Below, in pieces: positions 8,937 through 18,239 of a stretch of DNA of 64,000 bases. The stretch covers positions 434,001 through 498,000 of the forward strand of contig NZ_VWXD01000002.1 of the NCBI RefSeq assembly GCF_011752625.1, given 5' to 3'. Every line of letters begins with the position of its first letter. Position 1 is the first letter of the stretch. Both the position numbers and the translations under genes were made by a program. This DNA is from Candidatus Pantoea formicae (GTDB taxonomy: Bacteria; Pseudomonadota; Gammaproteobacteria; Enterobacterales; Enterobacteriaceae). The notes under the pieces are model-generated. The model was not told the origin of the DNA, did not search any database, and was given only the letters and a program-made list of their open reading frames with translations.

Positions 8937-11381
8937 CTATGGCAAAGCTTCACCTTCATCGTGCGCCGCAGCAGGCACTGCGCGGCGTTCGATGATCATC
9001 GTTTGTGGTGTAGACAGCACAATGCCCTCTTTGCGCAGACGCGTCAGAATATCGAACAGCAAATCACTCTTGGCGCTGGAAATCTGGCGCTGACCCGCGA
9101 CGTTGCCGGTCACGCTCAACACAATCCCTGCTGAGGTGAGATCTTTGAACGAGACTGACGGTTCCGGCGTCTCCAGAATACGCTCGTTTTCCTGATAGAC
9201 CTCCAACAGAATTTCACGCACCCGCACCGGATCGATATCCAACGGGAACGTCAGCAAGATGGTCACCACGCCTTGCGCATTGCCCATGGTGGCGTTGCGT
9301 ACGTTTTGCGAGATGAACTGTGAGTTCGGCACAATCACTGTGGATTTGTCGCTGAGCTGAATTTCGGTGGCGCGTACATTGATGCGACGAATATCGCCTT
9401 CGATGCCGCTGATGGTCACCAAGTCTCCCACTTTTACTGGGCGTTCTGTCAGCAGAATCAGGCCGGAGATAAAGTTCTTCACAATCTCTTGTAAGCCAAA
9501 ACCGATACCCACTGACAAGGCGCTGACGATCCACGCCAGTTTGTTCCACTGCAAGCCCATAATCGACAGGGTTAGCAGGATGATCAGCACATAACCGATA
9601 TTGCTGAACAAGGTCACCAGCGACACGCGCATGCCAACGTCCATGGTGGTTTTTGGCAGGAAATCTTTATCCAACCAGCGACGCACCGAACGCAGCACGT
9701 AAATTCCGACCACCAGGCAAAGAATGGCATTCACCATGTGCGCTGGCACGATGTTCAACGACTCAAGGCCTTTCCCGCCCCAGAACTCAATCACTTTCTG
9801 AATCAGTTCAATCGGCGTGGATGACGCAAAGGTGCCGTTGAGCAACGCCAGGGCGACAAAGCCGATCAGCACAGTTTTGCAGATGGCACCGAGTAGGGTT
9901 GCCGCCTGCTGCAAATGACGTTCGTCGATGTTCAACGAACTCTGCAGGCGTTTGCCGGTGGCATTATTGGTAGAGAACAGGCTTTCACAGCCATCATTCA
10001 CTAAATGGCTGAGGAAGTAGAAGGAGCCGAACAAAATGCCACACCAGATCACTTCATAACTCAAGAAGCGCGCCAGGGTGACATAGCCAACGATCAGTGA
10101 AATCAGGATCGCCAGCGCCGTAATCGTCAGCGCAAGCTGCACCAATCCGACGATAGTCGGCCTCGCTTCCGGCGCATTGCCCTCTTGCACCATACGACGA
10201 CGCACACGGTTAGTGCGCATGCTAATCGCCAGCCCGGTACTCCCGATCAGCAACGCGGTCAGCCCGTTGGCGAAAATGGTGGTGTTCAAGCTGGTGCCAA
10301 CGCTGTAGTTAAAGGATTCGGCGGTTTGGAAAATAAATACCAGCGCAGCAGTGATCGGTGGGAACGGCTTCAGCGCCTGCGCCACTTCATTAGAGATGCT
10401 CGGCAAACGCCAGCTTGGGCGGCGTGTTGACAGGAAGGCGCGGCCTAAACCGGCAATCAACCCGCAATAGACGCTGAGTTGCACCAGACGCTCGACAAAA
10501 TCCTGCACGTCGGTGGAAACTTCATCACGACGCGTAAAGGCCAGCGAGATAAAGTTAAAGGTCAGCACCACGGCTGCCAAGGTCGTCAGGGCAATTGCCG
10601 CCGCGAGGAAACTACGACGCAGACGCCCTTCTGGCATTTTATGAATACTCACCCACGCCAGAAACTCTTCGCTGTAGCGGCGGCCTAGCGTCATCACCAA
10701 CATCGCCGCAATCAACCAGGCGATGGTGCCGAAACGCCAGCCCGGCTCCCAGGAAAGCGCGGCGGTGTCCTGCAATTCAGCGATAAAATCGCTGATTTTC
10801 TCACCATCTAAATCCTGGCGGCTCACCAACGGTGACCAGAATCGCGGACCGAAAATACTGCCCGAGTTAAGTGCCAACTGGCTTTTCAGCTGGTCACGAC
10901 GCAGGTTGACGATCTGTGAAGACAGCACCAACGCACCGTTCTTAATCCCGTCGGCCTGCTTGATTTGGTCATCCAGCTTACTTTTCTGGCTCTCCAGCGC
11001 GGCGCGTTTGCGCGTGACTTCCGGTGTCTCTTTAACACCACTGTCGGCTTTTGGCGCAGGGCCCAAGACCGCCAACTGAGCGTCCAGTTGCTGACGCTGC
11101 GGCACCAACGCCTGGCCGAGCGTTTCCGCGTTTCCTGACAGTTCCAGCGCCATCTCATTGAGCTGGTTCAGCTGGCTTTCATTGGTATCGCCAGAGACTT
11201 GGCCTTTAATCTTGTCGAGGATTTTCTGCATTTTCGGCAGCTCGACCGACGGATTCACTTTCGGCGTGGCGTCCTCTTGCTGAGCCGCAGCGGCCGTGTT
11301 GTCATCCGCGTAACTTAGTGCCGGGCTTAACAGCACCAGCAGCAGTAACAGTGGGGTAAAGAGCGAACGAAGCTTGAACAT
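8937..11381 (-). CDS. DUF3772 / MscS-family mechanosensitive channel
   Basis: Large MscS-superfamily channel, 814 residues from the ATG at 11381 (an upstream in-frame start at 11555 would add an unlikely 58-residue leader). Order: signal peptide (MFKLRSLFTPLLLLLVLLSP...SYA), periplasmic DUF3772-like helical region of about 200 residues with a coiled-coil (VTRKRAALESQKSKLDDQIK), about ten membrane segments from residue 220, then the conserved MscS core near 640-720 (GFGLQEIVKNFISGLILLTE, RPVKVGD, VPNSQFIS). Acts in the inner membrane, releasing solutes on hypo-osmotic shock; specific gating not readable. It is inserted between dld and pbpG, which are neighbours in E. coli. Confidence 0.88.
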   Translation of the reverse strand: MFKLRSLFTPLLLLLVLLSPALSYADDNTAAAAQQEDATPKVNPSVELPKMQKILDKIKGQVSGDTNESQLNQLNEMALELSGNAETLGQALVPQRQQLDAQLAVLGPAPKADSGVKETPEVTRKRAALESQKSKLDDQIKQADGIKNGALVLSSQIVNLRRDQLKSQLALNSGSIFGPRFWSPLVSRQDLDGEKISDFIAELQDTAALSWEPGWRFGTIAWLIAAMLVMTLGRRYSEEFLAWVSIHKMPEGRLRRSFLAAAIALTTLAAVVLTFNFISLAFTRRDEVSTDVQDFVERLVQLSVYCGLIAGLGRAFLSTRRPSWRLPSISNEVAQALKPFPPITAALVFIFQTAESFNYSVGTSLNTTIFANGLTALLIGSTGLAISMRTNRVRRRMVQEGNAPEARPTIVGLVQLALTITALAILISLIVGYVTLARFLSYEVIWCGILFGSFYFLSHLVNDGCESLFSTNNATGKRLQSSLNIDERHLQQAATLLGAICKTVLIGFVALALLNGTFASSTPIELIQKVIEFWGGKGLESLNIVPAHMVNAILCLVVGIYVLRSVRRWLDKDFLPKTTMDVGMRVSLVTLFSNIGYVLIILLTLSIMGLQWNKLAWIVSALSVGIGFGLQEIVKNFISGLILLTERPVKVGDLVTISGIEGDIRRINVRATEIQLSDKSTVIVPNSQFISQNVRNATMGNAQGVVTILLTFPLDIDPVRVREILLEVYQENERILETPEPSVSFKDLTSAGIVLSVTGNVAGQRQISSAKSDLLFDILTRLRKEGIVLSTPQTMIIERRAVPAAAHDEGEALP

Positions 11382-11717
11382 AGGAGTAAGATTCCAGCGT
11401 AATAACAGCCGATAATTGCCAGTTAACCATGAATGGCGGCCAGTGTAGAGCCTAGCCGAAGCGGAAACTATAGGAATGAAGCGGTAAATCATTGGTGCTA
11501 ACGATAAGGGATTTTGCTTATAAAAAGGTCGCCATAACGGCGTAATGCCGCTCACTTTAGCCTATGGGTGCGTATATACCCAGGTACGCATGAATGCGCT
11601 CCTTACGACAACGGCACCGAGCAACGTAGGGTCGCCATTAATGGCGACCGAAACGCACCTAAGTGACAAGCATTACGCCATGAATGGCGATGACAACAGC
11701 CCACAGTGGGTGCCGGA
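11382..11717. other. Intergenic region between the MscS-family gene and pbpG
   Basis: 336 bases with no supported gene. It must hold the promoter of the leftward channel gene, though no clear -35/-10 pair was found. The part near 11565-11650 is a cluster of palindrome-family sequence (tgcgtatata, gcatgaatgc, and the perfect GGTCGCCATTAATGGCGACC). Confidence 0.5.
11630..11649. repeat. Palindrome GGTCGCCATTAATGGCGACC
   Basis: Perfect 20-base palindrome preceded by GTAG. The same block, including the preceding GTAG and the CGAACAA/GAGCAA context, recurs at 37051-37070 with one central change. Confidence 0.75.
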
Positions 11718-12647
11718 TTATTCGTTGTTCGCCGTCTGCGAAGATTTCTGTTTTTTGTACGCTAGCGCAGCAGCAGGCACAGGGGCGGCTTTGCCGGTTT
11801 CCAGCCAGTCTCGCAGACGGTTGGCATCCGCAAAGTGGGTGTACTTGCCAAAGGCATCCAGCACCACTAACGCCACCGGGCGGTTGTTAATGACCGTGCG
11901 CATCACCAGACAGTGTCCTGCTTCATCGGTATAACCGGTTTTGGTCAACGCGATACGCCAGTTATTGTTGTAAACCAGATGGTTGGTGTTACGGAACGGC
12001 AGCGCATAGTTAGGATGCTTAAATACCGCGGTGTCTTCCTTGGTGGTACTCAGTTCACCAATCAACGGATACTGGCGCGTGGCTTTAACCAGTTTGATCA
12101 GATCTTCCGCATTCGAGACGTTTTGAATCGACAAACCGGTGGGCTCAACATAATGAGTGTGCGTCATGCCCAGCGCGCGCGCTTTGGCGTTCATCGCGCG
12201 GATAAACGCATCGTAACCGCCCGGGTAGTGATGGGCCAGGCTGGCTGCCGCACGGTTTTCCGACGACATCAGCGCCAGCAACAGCATATTACGGCGGCTG
12301 ATTTCACTGTTCAATTTGACGCGAGAAAACACCCCACGCATTTCTGGTGTGTGGCTGATGTCCACAGACAGCATCTCATCCATCGGCAGCTTCGCATCCA
12401 GCACCACCATGGCGGTCATCAGCTTGGTCAGTGACGCAATCGGACGCACGCGATCGGGGTGGCTGGAGTACAGCACTTTGTTGGTTTCGAGATCGACAAT
12501 CATGGCACTGCCGGAGGCGATTTGCGGTTGAGCAATCGGCGCCAAATTAGACAGCGCGGCAGGCGCGGCCAGTGCCGGAGTTGTTACAGCCGGCGCAGCG
12601 ACAAACAGCGCCAGCGACAGCAAAGAAATACGCATTTTTACAGACAT
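11718..12647 (-). CDS. pbpG: D-alanyl-D-alanine endopeptidase (PBP7)
   Basis: Periplasmic serine peptidase that cuts DD-crosslinks in peptidoglycan (S11 family). 309 residues from ATG 12647 (E. coli 310-313); a second ATG at 12635 would also leave the signal peptide ([23 protein letters not shown]) intact. Catalytic motifs: SLTK with Ser at about 72 and Lys at about 75, S-E-N at about 129-131, and KTG at about 236-238. The long upstream extension of the frame to 12863 lacks coding character. Neighbour of yohC as in E. coli, with a terminator between them. Confidence 0.95.
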   Translation of the reverse strand: MSVKMRISLLSLALFVAAPAVTTPALAAPAALSNLAPIAQPQIASGSAMIVDLETNKVLYSSHPDRVRPIASLTKLMTAMVVLDAKLPMDEMLSVDISHTPEMRGVFSRVKLNSEISRRNMLLLALMSSENRAAASLAHHYPGGYDAFIRAMNAKARALGMTHTHYVEPTGLSIQNVSNAEDLIKLVKATRQYPLIGELSTTKEDTAVFKHPNYALPFRNTNHLVYNNNWRIALTKTGYTDEAGHCLVMRTVINNRPVALVVLDAFGKYTHFADANRLRDWLETGKAAPVPAAALAYKKQKSSQTANNE

Positions 12648-12788
12648 CGTGTCAAAAAAATCCGGTGAGGAGTTTTGCGCTGTGTGAATCACACAGGCCG
12701 CGCGCATCAGACCAGACGGGATGCGGGCTGGCAGCAGCATCATACCCACTTCCCTACGAAATTTCTTAGGTAGATTGTTTCTGAGCGT

Positions 12789-12816
12789 TAAAAAGGGAGG
12801 CCAAATGGCCTCCCTG
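12789..12816 (-). terminator. Rho-independent terminator after yohC
   Basis: 9-bp stem (AGGGAGGCC/GGCCTCCCT, 12794-12815) with a 4-base loop; read on the minus strand it is followed by a run of five T, 20 bases past the yohC stop. Confidence 0.85.
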
Positions 12817-12835
12817 ATTGATGTCTTATTCTGTG

Positions 12836-13423
12836 CTAGAAAAGACGGGGGCCATAGCCCCATAAAACCACCGTCAGCGCCAGCAGCACTTCAAACACCA
12901 GCACACCAATCGCAAGCGTTGAACCGGAGAAGCGCATGCTCTCTTCACGGTCAATGTTAAGGAACACCGGAATGCCGACGTAGAGCAAATAACCGGTATA
13001 GAGCAAGGCTACTGCTCCCACCAACACACACAGCCAGACCAGGGGATAGAGCGCAACCAGCCCGCTGATAAACAGCGGTGTCGCCACGTAACCCGCGAAC
13101 ACCGTACAGCGTTGAATGCTGGGACGCTGCGGATAATCGCGCGCCATCCAGTGAATCACGCGGCCCATGACCGCCACGCCACCTAAGATGATCAGATAAA
13201 ACAGAATGCCGAGACCGATGCCGGTCAGCATGTTGAGTTGAACAAACTGCCCTTCGCCCAGATTCCAGCCCAGTTGTGTCGTACCGATAAACGCGCAGAT
13301 CACCGGGATCGCGGCCATCATCAGAACATGGTGGGTGTAGTGGTGCGAAACGCTTTCGTTTTCCTGCTTGATATCGCGCATTTCCTGGTTCGGATGCGCC
13401 AGTAGACCCCAGACATGATTCAT
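12836..13423 (-). CDS. yohC: Yip1-family inner membrane protein YohC
   Basis: 195 residues, identical in length to E. coli YohC and alike along the whole chain ([11 protein letters not shown] start, [20 protein letters not shown] segment, [24 protein letters not shown] end). Five hydrophobic segments after a cytoplasmic N-terminus of about 35 residues; Yip1 domain (PF04893). Function unknown in bacteria. Divergent from yohD across a 168-base gap. Conserved as bglX-dld-pbpG-yohC-yohD-yohF. Confidence 0.95.
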   Translation of the reverse strand: MNHVWGLLAHPNQEMRDIKQENESVSHHYTHHVLMMAAIPVICAFIGTTQLGWNLGEGQFVQLNMLTGIGLGILFYLIILGGVAVMGRVIHWMARDYPQRPSIQRCTVFAGYVATPLFISGLVALYPLVWLCVLVGAVALLYTGYLLYVGIPVFLNIDREESMRFSGSTLAIGVLVFEVLLALTVVLWGYGPRLF

Positions 13424-13591
13424 AAAATCACTCCTCTGATGCGACGGGCTGCCACTTCAGCGATCAGGCTGTCCCACTCAGGCAGCTTCCCTTCAAGTAT
13501 AATCGGCGCTGCTGTTTTTGCGGACAGCGGCACAAAAAAAGCCGTTGGCGTATAAACTGTTAGCTAAGCCACTCGCAACAGGGAGGAAAAT

Positions 13592-14167
13592 TTGCACATC
13601 GATATCAATGGATTAATTACGCAGTACGGCTATTTGGCTCTGCTGATTGGCTGTATTGCGGAAGGGGAAACCTTCACCCTGCTGGGCGGCGTCGCGGCGC
13701 ATGAAGGCTTGCTGCACTTCGGCGGCGTGGTGCTGGCCGCCATGACAGGCGGGATTATTGGCGATCAGCTGCTGTTCTGGCTCGGCCGTCGTTACGGTAC
13801 GCGTATTCTGCGCCGTTTTCGTAAACATCAGGACACCATCCGCAAAGCCAACCATTTGATTCAAAAGCGCCCCAGCCTGTTCGTGATTGGCGTGCGCTTT
13901 ATGTACGGCTTTCGTATCGTCGGACCCATCATCATTGGCACTAGCCGTTTGAAACCGCTGCGTTTCTTTGTGCTGAACGTGATCGGCGCTGCGCTTTGGT
14001 CGCTGATTTTTGTTACCCTGGGCTACTTTGCCGGTGAAATCATCACGCCGTGGCTGCATAAACTCGATCAGCACTTCAAACATCTGTTGTGGCTGGTGGC
14101 GGCGATTGTGTTCGGCATTGTGCTGCGTTATGTCATTCGCCGTTGGAATCGCCGCCGGGCGGGTTAA
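13592..14167 (+). CDS. yohD: DedA-family membrane protein YohD
   Basis: 191 residues (E. coli YohD 192). DedA/SNARE-associated domain: EGETFTLLGGVAAHEG at about 23-38, GDQLLFWLGRRYG, and the conserved FxxG-R-F segment RFMYGFRIVGPIIIGTSR at about 105-122, then a long hydrophobic C-terminus with a basic tail. DedA proteins are undecaprenyl-phosphate or phospholipid flippases in the inner membrane. The start is TTG at 13592, 6 bases after a strong GGGAGG site; no ATG occurs at the right place. Confidence 0.93.
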   Translation: MHIDINGLITQYGYLALLIGCIAEGETFTLLGGVAAHEGLLHFGGVVLAAMTGGIIGDQLLFWLGRRYGTRILRRFRKHQDTIRKANHLIQKRPSLFVIGVRFMYGFRIVGPIIIGTSRLKPLRFFVLNVIGAALWSLIFVTLGYFAGEIITPWLHKLDQHFKHLLWLVAAIVFGIVLRYVIRRWNRRRAG

Positions 14168-14943
14168 TGGTGATAGCCCTTAAACTGAGGATTGGCGAGC
14201 ATAAAGCCGCCATCCACAATAAAGGATTGTCCGGTGGTGTAGGTCGCCCACTCTGAACAGAGCCACGCCACTAAACTCGCCACTTCACGCGTATCGCCAG
14301 GACGGCCAATCGGAATTTCTGGCATACGCGTGCTGCGGGCCTGGTCGTTGGTTAAATGGTTCATGGCAGTCGCAATGGCGCCTGGCGCCACCGCATTCAC
14401 CAAAATGTGATGCGGCAATAAGCTGAGCGCCATCGATTTGGTTAAGCCTCCCAGCGCGTGCTTCGCCGCCGTATACGCGGTGGCATCCGGCAGCGGCGTA
14501 TGCTCATGCACCGACGTAATATTGATGATGCGGCCGCCATCGCCCTGGTCGACCATATGGCGCGCCGCTATTTGTCCACAAATAAAGGAGCCATCCACAT
14601 CCACGCTGAAGGTCTTACGCCAGTCCTCAAAGGTGACATCAAGAAAATCGGCTTTCAGCATCACACCCGCGTTATTGACCAGAACGTCGATGCGCCCCAG
14701 TGAATTAATCAACTGTGCCAGCTGTTTACCCCCGGCTTCAGGATCGGACAGGTCCAGTTGGCGAACTTGAGCCGTTTGACCTTTGCTCTCCACGAGCCGC
14801 GCCGTTTCTTGCGCCCCCTCTTCGTCTGAGCGCCAGGTAATGCCCAAGGTGAAGCCAGCTTCCGCCAGCATCAGTGCACAAGCGCGGCCAATGCCGGAAT
14901 CCGATGCGGTCACGACAGCCACTTTCTGTTTTCCGAGTGCCAT
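14164..14943 (-). CDS. yohF: SDR-family oxidoreductase YohF
   Basis: Short-chain dehydrogenase/reductase, 259 residues (E. coli YohF 253), cytoplasmic, NAD(P)-dependent; physiological substrate unknown. Rossmann motif TASDSGIGRA at about 10-19, NNAGVM at about 88, catalytic Ser in NITSVHEHTPLP and the YTAAKHALGG catalytic Tyr/Lys at about 153-157, C-terminal GQSFIVDGGFMLANPQF which is typical of YohF. ATG 14943 was chosen over 14973 because AGGAG precedes it. The last four bases overlap the 3' end of convergent yohD. Confidence 0.92.
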   Translation of the reverse strand: MALGKQKVAVVTASDSGIGRACALMLAEAGFTLGITWRSDEEGAQETARLVESKGQTAQVRQLDLSDPEAGGKQLAQLINSLGRIDVLVNNAGVMLKADFLDVTFEDWRKTFSVDVDGSFICGQIAARHMVDQGDGGRIINITSVHEHTPLPDATAYTAAKHALGGLTKSMALSLLPHHILVNAVAPGAIATAMNHLTNDQARSTRMPEIPIGRPGDTREVASLVAWLCSEWATYTTGQSFIVDGGFMLANPQFKGYHH

Positions 14944-15061
14944 AACATTCTCCTGCGTGATGGGTGTCTTCACAGTATAGAGGTTATCGTTCTGTGCCCT
15001 TGCTCAGCCGGGAATCCCGTTTCGTCTATAGTTAACAGTTAAATAGCGCAAAGGAGGCAGG

Positions 15062-16876
15062 ATGAGCGAGATTAAACGCAGAATAGATGATCATGGTGTG
15101 ATTGGAGATTTACGCACCTGTGCGCTAATCGCAAGCGACGGCACTGTTGATTATCTCTGCTGGCCGGAACTGGACAGTCCCTCCGTTTTTGCCGCGCTGC
15201 TGGACAGCGACGAGGCGGGACTGTTTTCCCTTGCGCCAGACTGGAAAAACGCACGACGACAGCAGCTCTATCTGCCCGACACCAACATTCTGCAAACGCG
15301 CTGGTTAGATGACAGCGGCGTGGCAGAAATCACCGATTACATGCCGATTTGCGATGAACACAGCAAAGTGCCGCGCCTGGTGCGTCGGGTGAAAATGGTG
15401 CGTGGCTCGGTGAAATTCCATCTGCTGTGCGCGCCGCGTCACGATTACGCGCGCGCGGAAACCCGCACTGAAATCCGACCCGGCGGTATTGCTTTTTTAG
15501 CAGACGGCCAACCGACCCTACGCCTGAGTGGCACGGTGGTGATGACGCGGGAAAATCACAGCGCGGTGGCGGAATTCACCCTACAGGCAGGGGAAACGGC
15601 GGAGTTTATTTTTGGCAGCGATGAGGATCCGCATCTCGATCATATCGCTACCGAACGCTGCTTCAAAGACACCCTCGACTACTGGCGGCGCTGGAGCAGC
15701 CACAGCTCCTATCGTGGCCGCTGGCGGGAAATGGTCACACGCTCCGCATTGGCGCTGAAACTGCTCACATCACATCAACACGGCTCAATTGCCGCTGCCG
15801 CCACCTTTGGTTTGCCGGAAGAATTGGGTGGCGAACGTAACTGGGATTATCGCGCATCCTGGATCCGCGATGCATCATTCAGCATGTACGCACTGATGCG
15901 GCTCGGTTATGTGGAGGAAGCGCGTGATTTTACCCATTGGGTAGGTCGTTGCGTTGAACATAGCCATGACGACCCCCCCCATTTGCAGGTGATGTATCGC
16001 CTTGACAGTGGCACCGAGTTGCATGAAACCGAGTTGTTGAATCTTTCCGGTTATGCCAACTCACGCCCGGTGCGCATTGGGAACGATGCGTGGCGGCAAA
16101 CTCAGTTAGATATCTATGGCGAATTGATGGATGCGATCTACCTTGCCAATAAATACGGTGAAGCCATATCGCAGCGCGGCTGGCGGCATGTCTCCAACAT
16201 GATTGACTATGTCTGCGCCAACTGGAATCAGCCCGATGCGGGCATTTGGGAGATGCGTGGCGAACCCGAACACTTCCTGCATTCGCGTCTGATGTGTTGG
16301 GTGGCGTTGGATCGCGCCTTGCGTCTCGGCCTGAAGCGCTCGCTGCCGATGCCTTACGAACGCTGGGATCGGGTGCGTAGTGAGATCCGTGACGATATCT
16401 GGCAGAACTTCTGGAATCCCGAACTTGGACATTTTACGGCGACGCGCGGCGGTAAATTCCTTGATGCCTCTATGCTGTTAATGCCGTTGGTGCGTTTCGT
16501 CAGCTCTACCGATCCCGACTGGATTGCCACATTAGATGCCATTAAAACTCATCTGGTGAGCGACGGTTTAGTGCGCCGCTATAACATTAGCGAGACGCCT
16601 GCCGATGCGTTAACCGGAGGTGAAGGCTCCTTTGCCGCCTGTTCGTTTTGGTATGTGGAGTGTTTAGCGCGGGCGGGTCGCGTGCAGGAAGCGCATTTTG
16701 AGTTTGAAAAGCTGCTGAGTTATGCCAATCCGCTGGGGTTGTATGCCGAGGAGTTTACCGCGCATGGCAACGCGTTGGGCAACATGCCACAAGCCTTGAG
16801 CCATTTAGCGCTGATCAGTGCCGCTTTTTTCCTCAATCGTAAACTGAGCAATGAGGTGACGCTGTGGCAGCCTTAA
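15062..16876 (+). CDS. Glycoside hydrolase family 15 protein (glucoamylase/trehalase-like)
   Basis: 604 residues, cytoplasmic (no signal peptide). N-terminal beta-rich domain (IGDLRTCALIASDGTVDYLCWP, a typical GH15 opening) then an (alpha/alpha)6 barrel from about residue 240: NWDYRASWIRDASFSMYAL, the general acid in GIWEMRG at about 400 and the second carboxylate in LYAEEFTAHGNALGN near 565. Family members hydrolyse alpha-linked glucosides, including trehalose in actinobacteria and archaea; which applies here cannot be told. ATG 15062 follows a strong AAAGGAGG. Stands alone between yohF and the L,D-transpeptidase gene. Confidence 0.88.
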   Translation: MSEIKRRIDDHGVIGDLRTCALIASDGTVDYLCWPELDSPSVFAALLDSDEAGLFSLAPDWKNARRQQLYLPDTNILQTRWLDDSGVAEITDYMPICDEHSKVPRLVRRVKMVRGSVKFHLLCAPRHDYARAETRTEIRPGGIAFLADGQPTLRLSGTVVMTRENHSAVAEFTLQAGETAEFIFGSDEDPHLDHIATERCFKDTLDYWRRWSSHSSYRGRWREMVTRSALALKLLTSHQHGSIAAAATFGLPEELGGERNWDYRASWIRDASFSMYALMRLGYVEEARDFTHWVGRCVEHSHDDPPHLQVMYRLDSGTELHETELLNLSGYANSRPVRIGNDAWRQTQLDIYGELMDAIYLANKYGEAISQRGWRHVSNMIDYVCANWNQPDAGIWEMRGEPEHFLHSRLMCWVALDRALRLGLKRSLPMPYERWDRVRSEIRDDIWQNFWNPELGHFTATRGGKFLDASMLLMPLVRFVSSTDPDWIATLDAIKTHLVSDGLVRRYNISETPADALTGGEGSFAACSFWYVECLARAGRVQEAHFEFEKLLSYANPLGLYAEEFTAHGNALGNMPQALSHLALISAAFFLNRKLSNEVTLWQP

Positions 16877-16966
16877 GAAAATTCACAATTTGGGCGACTT
16901 AACCAAGAGAGGGATCCGGATCTGAGGATTATTTAGGTAAAGTATCATCAGCTAATAAAATCCTGA

Positions 16967-16996
16967 TTCCCATCATCGCGCCTATGCACATATAAT
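16967..16996 (+). promoter_or_regulatory. Predicted sigma-70 promoter of the L,D-transpeptidase gene
   Basis: Perfect TATAAT at 16991-16996 with a weaker -35 (TTCCCA, 16967-16972) 18 bases upstream, 79 bases before the ATG. Confidence 0.55.
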
Positions 16997-17074
16997 GCGC
17001 ACCGGGTCATTTAGACCGAGATGGATTCGACACACTGACTAGCCTGAAAAAATGGCCATAACGACTTGAAAAAC

Positions 17075-18151
17075 ATGAAAAAGAGCATTCGCGCGTTCGC
17101 TTCACTCGCCTTGGTACTGGCGGCTTTCAGCCAGTCGGCATTCGCAGTAGTCTATCCGCTGCCGGCGGCTAACAGCCGTTTGATCGGCGAAAACCTTGAA
17201 ATCACTGTGCCTGATGACAGCCGACTTCCGCTGGAAGCTTTTGCTGCGCAGTATCAGATGGGCCTCAGCAACATGCTGGAAGCCAATCCGGGCGTTGACG
17301 TGTATCTGCCAAAAGCAGGCACTAAAATGGTGATCCCACAGCAGCTGATTCTGCCTGACGCACCGCGTGAGGGTATCGTGATCAACAGCGCTGAAATGCG
17401 TCTTTACTACTATCCGAAAGGCACCAAGACCGTCGTGGTGTTGCCAATCGGTATCGGTGAACTGGGTAAAGACACGCCAGTGAACTGGACTACCACGGTT
17501 CAGCGTAAAAAAGCTGGCCCAACCTGGACGCCAACCAAAGCGATGCATGCCGAATACGCATCACGTGGCGAAAGCATCCCAGCGGTCTTCCCTGCCGGTC
17601 CAGACAACCCAATGGGTCTGTATGCGCTTTACATCGGTCGTCTGTATGCCGTTCACGGCACCAACGCCAACTTCGGCATCGGCCTGCGCGTGAGCCACGG
17701 TTGTGTGCGTCTGCGTGCGGATGACATCAAATGGCTGTTCGACAATGTGCCAGTGGGTACGCGCGTGCAGTTCATCGATCAGCCGGTGAAAGCCACGGTT
17801 GAGCCAGACGGTTCGCGTTATGTCGAAGTACATAACCCACTGTCGACCACCGAAGAGCAGTTCAATTCGCGTGAAGTGGTGCCAATCACCCTGACCGCTG
17901 CCGTGACCAAAGTGATTGCTGATGCCAGCACCAACCAGGATGCCGTGAACAACGCTATCCAGGCGCGTAACGGTATGCCAACCAAAATTAACGGTCCGCA
18001 AGGTGAAGTGATGCCAGCGCCGGTACCAGTGCAGGAATCTTCTGACGCCACGCCGAAAGAAGAGCCAATGACACCGCAAGGCGCCAATGCGGTGGCACCG
18101 CAGACTGATGCAGCACCTGCTGCTCAGCCAGCGACCGGTAACAGCCTGTAA
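17075..18151 (+). CDS. L,D-transpeptidase, ErfK/LdtA-type
   Basis: Periplasmic YkuD-family enzyme; E. coli relatives attach Braun lipoprotein to peptidoglycan. 358 residues: signal peptide ([24 protein letters not shown]), the [15 protein letters not shown] stretch typical of ErfK/YcfS/YbiS, a LysM-like segment at about 45-92, and the catalytic domain at about 95-235 with [10 protein letters not shown] and SHGCVRLR (Cys at about 210). The C-terminal 60-70 residues are rich in Pro, Ala and Gln (about residues 295-358) and extend past the ~310-residue E. coli proteins. Start ATG 17075; the TTG at 17066 is also possible. Flanked by its own promoter and terminator. Confidence 0.92.
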   Translation: MKKSIRAFASLALVLAAFSQSAFAVVYPLPAANSRLIGENLEITVPDDSRLPLEAFAAQYQMGLSNMLEANPGVDVYLPKAGTKMVIPQQLILPDAPREGIVINSAEMRLYYYPKGTKTVVVLPIGIGELGKDTPVNWTTTVQRKKAGPTWTPTKAMHAEYASRGESIPAVFPAGPDNPMGLYALYIGRLYAVHGTNANFGIGLRVSHGCVRLRADDIKWLFDNVPVGTRVQFIDQPVKATVEPDGSRYVEVHNPLSTTEEQFNSREVVPITLTAAVTKVIADASTNQDAVNNAIQARNGMPTKINGPQGEVMPAPVPVQESSDATPKEEPMTPQGANAVAPQTDAAPAAQPATGNSL

Positions 18152-18170
18152 TCTCATATTGAGAAGCAGT

Positions 18171-18203
18171 AAAAAGCCAGCCCAATGCGGCTGGCTTTTT
18201 TTA
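18171..18203 (+). terminator. Terminator after the L,D-transpeptidase gene
   Basis: Perfect 12-bp stem (18171-18182 with 18189-18200), 6-base loop, ending in a run of seven T. The leading A-run means it may also work leftward for zntB, whose stop is at 18240. Confidence 0.92.
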
Positions 18204-18224
18204 TGGGTGCGCATTGATGCACAC
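18204..18224. repeat. Imperfect palindrome GGTGCGCATTGATGCACACC
   Basis: Member of the GTGCGCAT-type intergenic palindromes, directly after the transpeptidase terminator; one mismatch between the arms. Confidence 0.5.
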
Positions 18225-18239
18225 CTGAATCGACAGAGG

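Noticed and set aside
11545..11934. Rightward frame over the pbpG 3' end
   Set aside because: Antisense to the conserved pbpG C-terminus and starting in repeat sequence.
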